Source of the DNA: CAKMMH01 sp927798255
GTDB lineage: Bacteria; Bdellovibrionota_C; UBA2361; CAKMMH01
Assembly: GCA_034180415.1 (NCBI GenBank)
Contig: JAXFOK010000075.1
Coordinates: 1-15,232 of the forward strand
Direction: 5' to 3'
Length of the DNA stretch: 15,232 nucleotides
Below are positions 8,307 through 15,232 of the stretch, piece by piece. Position 1 is the stretch's first letter. Each line of letters begins with the position of its first letter. The notes below the pieces were generated by a model that was given only the letters and a program-made list of their open reading frames with translations, had not been told where the DNA came from and made no database searches. Both the position numbers and the translations under genes were made by a program.

Positions 8307-10334
8307 ATGGATAAAACAAAAAATATTGAAAAATTAGAAGGAACTAGTATGAATTTATTAAAAGATAACATTGAAAAATTAAAAATGCTTTTTCCAAATA
8401 TTGTTAGAGAAGATAAAATTGATTTTGATATGTTAAGAACAATTCTAGGAGATGAGGTTGATAAGGAAGAAGAGAATTATCAATTTACTTGGAAGGGGAA
8501 AAGAGAAAGTGTAAAAATTGCTTATTCTCCATCTTCTGCAACACTTAGACCGTGTAAAGAGAAATCAAAAAATTGGGATACTACACAAAATCTTTATATC
8601 GAGGGAGATAATCTTGAAGTTTTAAAACAATTACAAAAAACTTATTACGGTAAGATTAAAATGATTTATATTGACCCTCCTTATAATACTGGAAATGATT
8701 TTGTTTATAAAGATGATTTTAAAGATTCATTAAAAGCATATAAAGAACAAACTAAACAAGAATTAAAGTCAAATCCAGAAACTGATGGAAGATATCATAG
8801 AAACTGGCTTAATATGATGTATCCAAGATTAATTCTTGCAAGAAATTTATTAAGTGATGATGGGGTCATATTTATTAGTATTGATGATAATGAGCTAGAT
8901 AATTTGAAAAAAATATGTAATGAAATTTTTGGTGAAGATAATTTTATAAATACAGTTAGTATAAAATCAAAGTCAAGCTCTGGTGCAAGTGGTGGTGGTG
9001 AAGATATAAGATTGAAAAAAAATATTGAATTTCTATTAGCATATTCTGCTACTAGTGATTTTAATGGGTTTAAATTAGAATACAAAATCCAACAACTTGA
9101 TAGCTATATTGATGAGCGCTTAGGAGATGGTAGAACTTTTGCGTATACAAATGTTTTAATTAATCCTGGTGAAAGAGTTTTCGTTAAAGAAATTAAAGGT
9201 GGTAATGGCAATTCTATAAAATTGTATAAGGTTGTTAATTACAATGTAGTGTCCGTTGCAAAAGTCATGAAAGAAGAAAAGTTAAGTAGAGCCGAAGTAT
9301 ATAATAAATATATTGATAAAATTTATACATTAGAAAATGCGCAAACATCAATTAGGTCTCGAGTTTTAGAAGCTGTACCAAATGAAGATTATGTCATAGC
9401 TGAATATATTTCAAGCTCTGGAAGAAATAAAGGTAATGTTATTCAAGTTGGTTTTATGGGAAAAACTAAGAGGTTGGTCAGTTATTTGAATGTATTGTGT
9501 GTCAATATTAATGGTATTATTTATAAAAGAGATAAGGTAGGAACTCTTTGGGATGATCTATCATGGAGTAGTATAAGTAGTGAAGGTGATATGCCTTTTA
9601 ATAATGGTAAAAAACCGATAGAATTAATAAAAAGGCTTCTTAATATGCAATCATCAACGGATTCAATTATATTAGATTTTTATTCTGGATCAGCAACAAC
9701 TGCGCATGCTGTTATGAAATTAAATGCTGAAGATGGTGGAAATAGAAAATTTATTTTAGTACAACTTCCTGAGATTGATAATTCGGATGATGAGTTTAAA
9801 ACAATATGTGATTTAGGTGAAGAACGAATACGTCGTGCAGGTGAAAAAATAAAAAAAGAATGGGAAGAAAAGAGAGAAAAAGATGGATTCCTTGCACAGC
9901 AAGGTGATTTCCCTGTTGATATCGGTTTTAAAGTTTTCAAACTTGATTCAACAAATATTATTCCATGGGATAATACAAAAGAACACGATGAGAATTCTTT
10001 TGTCAAAGAAGTCGATGTCTTTAAAGTAAAAGATGAGAATGGTGAAATAAGAACTAAAGAAGATATTCTTTATGAAATAATGTTAAAATATGGAATATTT
10101 GATGAATCTGTTAAAGAAATTAATATAAATGGTAAAAAAATGTATCAAATAGCTGGTTCTAGTACAATTATTAGTTTAGAAGACGAAATTGATAATAAAG
10201 ATATTTCAGGAATTTGTAAACTTAATCCAAAGAGCGTCATTTTTAAAGAAAATGGATTTAAGGATGATAATGCAAAACTAAATGCAGTGCATAATCTCGA
10301 AAAATGTGGTGTCGAAGATATAAGAGTTATTTAG
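8307..10334 (+). CDS. mod: Type III restriction-modification DNA adenine methyltransferase (Mod)
   Basis: A 675-residue S-adenosylmethionine-dependent methyltransferase. It should methylate adenine N6 on one strand of an asymmetric recognition site and supply DNA specificity to Res. Catalytic motif IV is IDPPY (DPPY at 123-126), and the cofactor-binding motif I is LDFYSGS at 456-462. Motif IV before motif I is the beta-class order typical of type III Mod. Between them, residues about 215-430 form the variable target-recognition region, and the preceding IFISIDDNE segment is conserved in the family. Length fits (EcoP-type Mod is about 640-680). The annotated ATG is one base after the DUF4391 stop, with AAAGGAG 13 bases upstream. 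An in-frame ATG at 8349 has a better-spaced AAGGA and may be the true start. An A8 run at 9015-9022 is in frame and intact; no long phase-variation repeat is present. Confidence 0.95.
   Translation: MDKTKNIEKLEGTSMNLLKDNIEKLKMLFPNIVREDKIDFDMLRTILGDEVDKEEENYQFTWKGKRESVKIAYSPSSATLRPCKEKSKNWDTTQNLYIEGDNLEVLKQLQKTYYGKIKMIYIDPPYNTGNDFVYKDDFKDSLKAYKEQTKQELKSNPETDGRYHRNWLNMMYPRLILARNLLSDDGVIFISIDDNELDNLKKICNEIFGEDNFINTVSIKSKSSSGASGGGEDIRLKKNIEFLLAYSATSDFNGFKLEYKIQQLDSYIDERLGDGRTFAYTNVLINPGERVFVKEIKGGNGNSIKLYKVVNYNVVSVAKVMKEEKLSRAEVYNKYIDKIYTLENAQTSIRSRVLEAVPNEDYVIAEYISSSGRNKGNVIQVGFMGKTKRLVSYLNVLCVNINGIIYKRDKVGTLWDDLSWSSISSEGDMPFNNGKKPIELIKRLLNMQSSTDSIILDFYSGSATTAHAVMKLNAEDGGNRKFILVQLPEIDNSDDEFKTICDLGEERIRRAGEKIKKEWEEKREKDGFLAQQGDFPVDIGFKVFKLDSTNIIPWDNTKEHDENSFVKEVDVFKVKDENGEIRTKEDILYEIMLKYGIFDESVKEININGKKMYQIAGSSTIISLEDEIDNKDISGICKLNPKSVIFKENGFKDDNAKLNAVHNLEKCGVEDIRVI
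8338..8342 (+). promoter_or_regulatory. Ribosome binding site favouring an alternative mod start at 8349
   Basis: AAGGA lies six bases before the in-frame ATG 8349-8351. This is better spacing than that of the ATG at 8307 (AAAGGAG at 8288-8294, 12 bases before). Use of 8349 would remove 14 residues; the remaining start, MNLLKDNIEKLK, resembles where conserved Mod sequence begins. Confidence 0.4.
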
Positions 10335-10347
10335 TGTTGGTGAGCGT

Positions 10348-13320
10348 ATGAAATTAAAATTTATTGATCAGCAATATCAGACTGATGCAGTTAATGCAAT
10401 TTGTGATATTTTTGAAGGGACAGAAGTTAAAGATTCTGTGTTTACCATTAAAGAATACAATAATAATGGCAATATAAGCATTGGAAACGGAAATAATCTT
10501 ACTATTGATGATGATAGACTATTAGATAATATTCAAGAAATTCAATCTAATAATAATATTCAAATGTCAAAAAATCTCAAAGGAATGAATTTTACCATCG
10601 AGATGGAAACAGGAACGGGAAAAACTTATGTTTATATTAAAACAATTTTAGAACTTAATAAAAGATTTGGTTTTAATAAATTTATTATAGTTGTTCCAAG
10701 CATCGCAATTAAGGAAGGTGTTAATAATGCTTTTATCGCTACTAACGAACATTTTTTAAGAAAATATAATGTTGATCTTAAAGATAGATGGTTTGTTTAT
10801 AATTCAAATAAACTGGCTAGAATTAGACGTTTTGCTGAAGCTCGAAGTATTGAAATAATGATTATAAATATTGATGCTTTTAGAAAAAGTTTTAAAGATC
10901 CAACTAATGACAAAAGTAGTGCAAATATAATTCATAGGGTAAGTGAAAAATTAAGTGGAAATAAACCTATAGATTTAATAGCAAGCACTAACCCTATTGT
11001 CATTATTGATGAACCACAATCTGTTGATAATACAGAAAAATCTAAAGAAGCCATTGCTTCTTTAAATCCTTTGTGTATCTTACGTTATAGTGCCACACAT
11101 AGAGTGTTATACAACTTAATGTATCGTTTAACTCCTGTTGATGCTTATCAAGAAAATTTAGTAAAACATATTGAAGTTGCTTCGATTACTTCTGATAATT
11201 CATCAACAAAAGCGTACGTGAAATTATTAAGTGTTTCTAAAAAAGATAATACATATAAATGTAGAATTGAAATTTATGTAAAAAATAAAAAATCTGGTTC
11301 TGTTGAAAAAAAAGTTGTTACAGCAAAAACAGGTCAAGATTTATGGGAATTATCAAATGAAGTTGAATATTATAAAGATTCTAAGTATATAATAGATAAT
11401 ATTGATTGTTTCCCTGGTGAAGAATCTATAATCTTTCAAGATGGTGTATCTGTAAATATTGGTGAAGCTATAGGCGAACTAGATTCTTCAATTGTTAAAA
11501 GAGATCAAATAAGACAAACAATAATATCACATTTAGATAAAGAACTTCATTATATTAAAAAAGGAATAAAAGTATTAAGCTTATTTTTTATTGATGAAGT
11601 TTCAAAATATAGAGATTATGATGCAACAGATGAAAAAGGTATTTATGCTAAGTGGTTTGAAGAAGAATATAAAAAATTAATAAACCAGCCTCGTTATAAA
11701 GAACTTACTGTAAAATACGGTGATTATATTTCTGAAGACCCAACAATTGTCCATACAGGATATTTTTCAGAAGATGGTAAAAATCATTTGATAAATTCAA
11801 AGGGGGATGGCGTCTCTGCTGCTGATGAAAAAACATATAGTCTTATAATGCAAAATAAGGAAAAGCTTCTAAGTTTCAAAGATACACCAATTAGGTTTAT
11901 ATTTTCACATTCAGCACTAAAAGAAGGTTGGGATAATCCAAATATATTTCAAGTTTGTACATTAGTTGAAACAAAAGATACATTAACTAAAAGGCAAAAA
12001 ATAGGAAGAGGATTAAGACTTTGTGTTAATCAAAATGGGGATAGAGTGTTAGATATGAAATATAATATACTAACAGTTATTGCTAATGAGTCTTATAAAG
12101 ATTTTGCTGATTCTCTTCAAAAAGAATTAGAGACAGATAATTTCAAATTTGGAATTGTTGAGCCAATTAGTTTTACAGGAATATCTGTCAAACAGGCAAA
12201 TGGTGAAAGGTACGAATTATCGCAAACCGAATCAGAAGAAATTTTTAATTATCTTGTTGAAAACGAGTATATGACAAAAAATGGAAAAGTTACTCAAAAA
12301 TATTATCAAGATGTACATGATGAAACTTTTATATTACCAGATAAATATGAATCGTTTACAGATAAAGTAATCAAAAATATAAATAGTCTTTCTAAAGAGA
12401 TAGAAATTAAAGATGCATCAAAAAAAGTATCTGTTAAGTTAAATAAAGAAGTTCAATTATCTGATGAATTTAAGATTCTTTGGAATAAGATAAAACAAAA
12501 GACAAAATATTCAATAAATATGGATCTTGAAAAATTTATGTATGATGCAATAGATAAAATTAAAAATATGCCAATAATTAAGCCAATGCAAATCAAAAGG
12601 GAAAAGGTTAATATTGATATAACAAATTCTGGAATTAAAGAAGATAGTGTTCAAACTAAAATGGTTAATATTGATAAAGATGATGAAATTAAAGATTATC
12701 CAGATTTTGTAAGAAGATTACAAGATTCCACATCATTATTAAGAAGAACAATAATCAATATTGTAGTAAAATCAGGTAGGTTGAAAGATTTTTACATCAA
12801 TCCTGAAGAATGTATAAAACAAGTTTCTATGATTTTAGATTCTGTTAAAAAAGAATATTTAACTAAAGGTATAAAATATGAAAAGATTGATGAATATTAT
12901 GAACAAGATATAATTTTTAATGACGAAGGACTTACAGGCTATAAAGATAGAAATATTCTTGAAGTATCATCACGGAAAAATATTTTTGATCATGTAATCT
13001 ATGAATCACAAAATGAAAAACGATTTGCACAAGATGCAGAAAATGATGATGATGTTATTTTATATGCAAAGCTTCCAAGTAAATTTATTATTGATACTCC
13101 ACTTGGAAATTATAACCCTGACTGGGCTGTTGTATTAAATAAAGATAATGAAGAAAAATTATATTTTGTTACAGAAACAAAAGGAAATGAAAATGCTTAC
13201 GCATTAAGAGGAATTGAAAATAGTAAAATTTTTTGTGGCAGAAAACATTTTGAAGTCCTTGATTCTGGTATTAAATATGAAATAGTTAAAGAGTTTAAGA
13301 AATTAAAAGAATTAAGCTGA
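10348..13320 (+). CDS. res: Type III restriction endonuclease subunit Res
   Basis: A 990-residue ATP-dependent endonuclease subunit. It joins Mod to form the type III restriction enzyme, which cuts near unmethylated sites after ATP-driven communication along DNA. The SF2 helicase core shows METGTGKT at 86-93, DEPQ at 221-224 (motif II), SATHR at 248-252 (motif III), SHSALKEGWDNP (motif V) and QKIGRGLR at 550-557 (motif VI). The C-terminal PD-(D/E)xK nuclease is visible as NPDW (D925) and TETKG (E943, K945). Length matches EcoP1I/EcoP15I-type Res (about 970). Nothing is truncated. The gene begins 13 bases after mod, with GGTGAG just before the ATG. Its TGA stop overlaps the next gene's ATG by one base, as expected in a co-translated operon. 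Confidence 0.95.
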   Translation: MKLKFIDQQYQTDAVNAICDIFEGTEVKDSVFTIKEYNNNGNISIGNGNNLTIDDDRLLDNIQEIQSNNNIQMSKNLKGMNFTIEMETGTGKTYVYIKTILELNKRFGFNKFIIVVPSIAIKEGVNNAFIATNEHFLRKYNVDLKDRWFVYNSNKLARIRRFAEARSIEIMIINIDAFRKSFKDPTNDKSSANIIHRVSEKLSGNKPIDLIASTNPIVIIDEPQSVDNTEKSKEAIASLNPLCILRYSATHRVLYNLMYRLTPVDAYQENLVKHIEVASITSDNSSTKAYVKLLSVSKKDNTYKCRIEIYVKNKKSGSVEKKVVTAKTGQDLWELSNEVEYYKDSKYIIDNIDCFPGEESIIFQDGVSVNIGEAIGELDSSIVKRDQIRQTIISHLDKELHYIKKGIKVLSLFFIDEVSKYRDYDATDEKGIYAKWFEEEYKKLINQPRYKELTVKYGDYISEDPTIVHTGYFSEDGKNHLINSKGDGVSAADEKTYSLIMQNKEKLLSFKDTPIRFIFSHSALKEGWDNPNIFQVCTLVETKDTLTKRQKIGRGLRLCVNQNGDRVLDMKYNILTVIANESYKDFADSLQKELETDNFKFGIVEPISFTGISVKQANGERYELSQTESEEIFNYLVENEYMTKNGKVTQKYYQDVHDETFILPDKYESFTDKVIKNINSLSKEIEIKDASKKVSVKLNKEVQLSDEFKILWNKIKQKTKYSINMDLEKFMYDAIDKIKNMPIIKPMQIKREKVNIDITNSGIKEDSVQTKMVNIDKDDEIKDYPDFVRRLQDSTSLLRRTIINIVVKSGRLKDFYINPEECIKQVSMILDSVKKEYLTKGIKYEKIDEYYEQDIIFNDEGLTGYKDRNILEVSSRKNIFDHVIYESQNEKRFAQDAENDDDVILYAKLPSKFIIDTPLGNYNPDWAVVLNKDNEEKLYFVTETKGNENAYALRGIENSKIFCGRKHFEVLDSGIKYEIVKEFKKLKELS

Positions 13321-13880
13321 TGAAAAATGATGGATTTTATATAAAAGAAATAAGATGGAAGAACCATCCAGTATTAGGTGATATTTGTTTAGATTTTTCA
13401 ACTAGAGATTGTTGGGCTTATAAAACAATTGTTATTGCTGGTGAAAATGGAGCAGGAAAAACAGCTATCCTAGATTCTGTATATAATTTAATTAATTATG
13501 GGAATTTAGAGTATATTGCTCAGTTTAGATACATAAAAAATGGAGTTACATATAATTTAGTAAATGATGTTGAATATACACTATTCAATGAAAAGTCTAA
13601 AAGAGAAGCTAATAAGCAAGTTAAATCTATTAATGTAGTTTTACATGATAAAACTAATTTTAACATATTGTATTCTCATGCTGGTGTTGGATTTAAAACT
13701 AACGAGGTAGAAGCTGCTAGGACTGATAAAATTGAAGAATATATGTATGAGATTGATAAAAATCAAGATCCTACATTGTTGAAGCAATTGTTAATTGATA
13801 TTTATTTTCAAGATCTTTTGACTTTAGATAAATTAGTAAATAATGATTTAATTGATAACATTAAAGACTGGAAAAAATAA
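13320..13880 (+). CDS. AAA (ABC-type) ATPase, N-terminal half of a frameshifted gene
   Basis: 186 residues with a start strand and Walker A GENGAGKT (41-48), as in AAA_21/OLD- and RecF-like ATPases. The ABC signature and Walker B are absent here; they occur in the overlapping frame starting at 13852. The frame ends at TAA 13878-13880, directly after an A6 run (13872-13877) and followed by TAG. The ATG overlaps the Res stop by one base, which places the protein in the type III operon. Known of such ATPases: they act as sensors or energy units in defence systems such as Septu PtuA, Gabija-like and retron modules, or carry nuclease domains. Alone this half cannot complete an ATPase site. See the next entry and the frameshift finding. 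Confidence 0.8.
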   Translation: MKNDGFYIKEIRWKNHPVLGDICLDFSTRDCWAYKTIVIAGENGAGKTAILDSVYNLINYGNLEYIAQFRYIKNGVTYNLVNDVEYTLFNEKSKREANKQVKSINVVLHDKTNFNILYSHAGVGFKTNEVEAARTDKIEEYMYEIDKNQDPTLLKQLLIDIYFQDLLTLDKLVNNDLIDNIKDWKK

Positions 13881-14676
13881 TAGTAATATTGCTAGATTTA
13901 AAACAGCATTTAATAGTTTTTTTAATGATATTAAATTCAAAGGTCTAGATGATTCTAAAAAATCTGAAATAAATTGCTTATTTGAAAAAAATTCGAAGAC
14001 TTTCACAATTGATAACTTAAGTTCTGGTGAAAAACAAATAGTTTTTAGGGGAACATACTTATTAAAAAATATTAATCATATGGACAATTGTGTTGTGTTG
14101 ATTGATGAGCCAGAATTAAGTATGCACCCAAAATGGCAACAAAAAATCTTAAAATACTATAGAGATTTATATAGTAATACAAATAATGAAATACAAATGA
14201 TATTTGCAACTCATTCGGATGAAGTGGTTAAAAGTGCGTATGACAATAATAATTCTTTAGTTATAATATTAAAAAAGGATAAAGATGGTAATTTATCTGT
14301 AATAAATACTTCAGAATCAAAATTTGTTTTACCTAGACTATCATCTGCTGAGATAAATTATCGGACTTTTGGAACTTTTGCCGTTGAGTATCATATTTTG
14401 TTATATGGATATTTACAATGTTTGAAAAAATTGGACCGTATTAAAGAATGTGATGATTTTATTTATAAGAAAATTATTGATAAAAAAAATAATTATGATG
14501 ATATAAATGAATATATAATAATTGATGAGTATGATAAAAGTAAAACAGAATATAAAACTTTGCCAACATATATCAGAAATAGTATAAATCATCCAAATGA
14601 TAAACGTAAATTTACAGCTGAGATGTTGGATAACTCTATTAAATTGCTAATTAATTTAATAAAAAATTGTAAATAA
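13852..14676 (+). CDS. AAA (ABC-type) ATPase, C-terminal half with HEPN-like R-x4-H motif
   Basis: 274 codons from TTG at 13852, where the frame opens after the stop 13849-13851. It has no convincing ribosome binding site, so it is more likely the continuation of the preceding frame than an independent gene. It carries the ABC signature LSSGEKQ (56-62), Walker B VVLIDEPELSMHP (82-93 region, D85 E86) and the switch histidine ATHSDE (H121). These complete the ATPase whose Walker A is in the upstream frame; fused length would be about 450 residues. The C-terminal 100 residues are helical and end in a YIRNSINHP segment (R242, N243, H247), followed by a conserved-looking FTAEMLDNSIKLLINLI helix. 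That segment matches the R-polar-x3-H motif of HEPN ribonucleases. Closest recognisable relatives are AAA ATPases of abortive-infection type; no precise family name is claimed. Confidence 0.8.
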   Translation: MITLKTGKNNSNIARFKTAFNSFFNDIKFKGLDDSKKSEINCLFEKNSKTFTIDNLSSGEKQIVFRGTYLLKNINHMDNCVVLIDEPELSMHPKWQQKILKYYRDLYSNTNNEIQMIFATHSDEVVKSAYDNNNSLVIILKKDKDGNLSVINTSESKFVLPRLSSAEINYRTFGTFAVEYHILLYGYLQCLKKLDRIKECDDFIYKKIIDKKNNYDDINEYIIIDEYDKSKTEYKTLPTYIRNSINHPNDKRKFTAEMLDNSIKLLINLIKNCK

Positions 14677-14710
14677 GATTTTTGAAAATCATAAGAATTC
14701 AATATTCTTA
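14677..14710. terminator. Two adjacent AT-rich hairpins after the operon
   Basis: GATTTT-TG-AAAATC (14677-14690) begins right after the last stop codon. TAAGAAT (14692-14698), a 5-base loop, and ATTCTTA (14704-14710) follow. Placement fits an operon end, but stems are short and AT-only, and a run of A rather than T follows, so termination strength is doubtful. Confidence 0.3.
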
Positions 14711-15232
14711 AAAAAATTATTTCAGATTGAAAACTTTATTGTACAGTTGCTAAATTAGATTGTTACATATTTCTCTTCATATAATTTTACATAACATTTA
14801 CTATGGGTTGGTCGACTTGGAACAAATACTTTATGTATTTTTTTATTTTTATTACTTTTTTCGTTTCAATCAATTTGTTAGTTGCTTTATTAACTAAGTT
14901 TGGTTTATTGTCCTGGGTATCTTCAATTTTTAATATTTTTAGGGAACGATCATTAGGTATAAAAAATTTACAGTTATTACATTTACTACATATTGTTTTT
15001 GAATATGAACAAAACTCATCACAATCAATATGATAACGATAATTCAAATTTTTGGTAACTCTTCTTCCTTGTCTATTAGTTATATGCTAGCCTGTCCCTG
15101 TTAAATTTCTCGCAATTCGTCCCATAGTCTTTCGTTAAAATCATTAAATAGGTTACCTTTTTGTTATTATTCAAAATTCAAAAATGTATATATTTTTTAA
15201 TATATTATATTGTTATCATAAATTTAAGTATT
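14711..15232. other. Right flank without a confident intact gene
   Basis: Apart from the interrupted minus-strand frame at 14787-15125, this region shows short frames only. The last 70 bases are almost pure A+T. No terminal repeat, tRNA gene or integrase remnant that would define an island boundary is visible. Confidence 0.4.
14787..15125 (-). pseudogene. Cysteine-rich small reading frame interrupted by an in-frame TAG
   Basis: Reading leftward, an ATG at 15125 opens a 112-codon frame to TAA at 14789-14787. It is broken at codon 13 by TAG (15089-15087). Before the stop the peptide is MGRIARNLTGTG; after it comes HITNRQGRRVTKNLNYRYHI, then a cluster of five cysteines spaced C-x3-C-x6-C-x2-C-x2-C, followed by a lysine-rich tail. 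The coherent basic and cysteine-rich character on both sides of the TAG suggests one former protein that bound metal or nucleic acid. I do not recognise the family. It may be a phage or plasmid remnant. The plus-strand frame at 14803-15033 overlaps it, is rich in Phe/Leu/Ile as expected of an antisense shadow, and is not called. Confidence 0.35.

Noticed and set aside
8991..9001. GGT repeat in mod as a possible phase-variation tract
   Set aside because: Only three to four trinucleotide units; trinucleotide changes would not shift the frame, and the segment encodes a normal glycine turn.
8795..10006. Minus-strand open frames inside mod (8795-9085 and 9680-10006)
   Set aside because: Serine/phenylalanine-rich shadows of a well-conserved plus-strand methyltransferase.
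4355..10334. DISARM system (SNF2 helicase plus adenine methyltransferase)
   Set aside because: No DUF1998 protein (DrmB), DrmA helicase or DrmC phospholipase D protein is present, and the methyltransferase and its partner are clear type III Mod and Res.
13852..14676. Second half of the ATPase as an independent gene
   Set aside because: It would start at a TTG without a Shine-Dalgarno sequence and lacks Walker A, which is supplied by the upstream frame; a frameshift is the simpler reading.
14803..15033. Plus-strand 76-residue hydrophobic protein that looks like a membrane protein
   Set aside because: It overlaps the cysteine-rich minus-strand frame almost completely; antisense of Lys/Asn-rich coding sequence gives Phe/Leu/Ile-rich peptides. 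No ribosome binding site is seen.

Overview
The window is about 15 kb of very AT-rich bacterial DNA. Nearly all of it is one anti-phage type gene block on the plus strand, bounded on both sides by decayed gene fragments. The standard genetic code applies: Trp is encoded by TGG, and TAA, TAG and TGA all act as stops. Ribosome binding sites are weak and genes abut or overlap. Small GC-richer gene remnants next to a low-GC, mostly intact restriction block suggest a host-associated or genome-eroding anaerobe that acquired the block by transfer. An Endomicrobium-like or similar low-GC symbiont is possible, but this is a guess from composition and style, not an identification.

Left flank (1-728): the 3' end of an unidentified reading frame (to 140), a perfect 10-bp hairpin (204-226), and a frameshifted remnant (293-494) of the C-terminus of an AAA/DUF4143-type ATPase. 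A very AT-rich spacer follows; it carries a dyad that could be an operator (646-667).

Core (729-14676): first, a separately placed 1109-aa superfamily 1 helicase. Its N-terminal winged helix matches the Z-DNA/Z-RNA-binding Zalpha signature, and it ends in a DUF559/Vsr-like nuclease domain. After a 296-bp spacer comes a tight operon (4355-14676) whose intergenic gaps never exceed 13 bases: a SNF2-family helicase with a degenerate phospholipase D-like N-domain, a DUF4391 protein, a type III adenine methyltransferase (Mod), a type III restriction subunit (Res), and an ABC-type AAA ATPase. The ATPase is split into two overlapping frames (13320-13880 and 13852-14676). Its C-terminus carries an R-x4-H motif like that of HEPN RNases.

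Mod and Res together make a recognisable type III restriction-modification enzyme: Mod methylates one strand of an asymmetric site, and Res translocates or slides and then cleaves. The SNF2 helicase, DUF4391 protein and ATPase are fused so tightly to mod-res that they probably belong to the same defence unit. The upstream SF1 helicase-nuclease may be a second layer or a neighbouring system.

Right flank (14677-15232): two short AT-rich inverted repeats, then a minus-strand cysteine-rich reading frame interrupted by an in-frame TAG (15125-14787). No RNA gene, CRISPR array, insertion sequence or integrase was seen.
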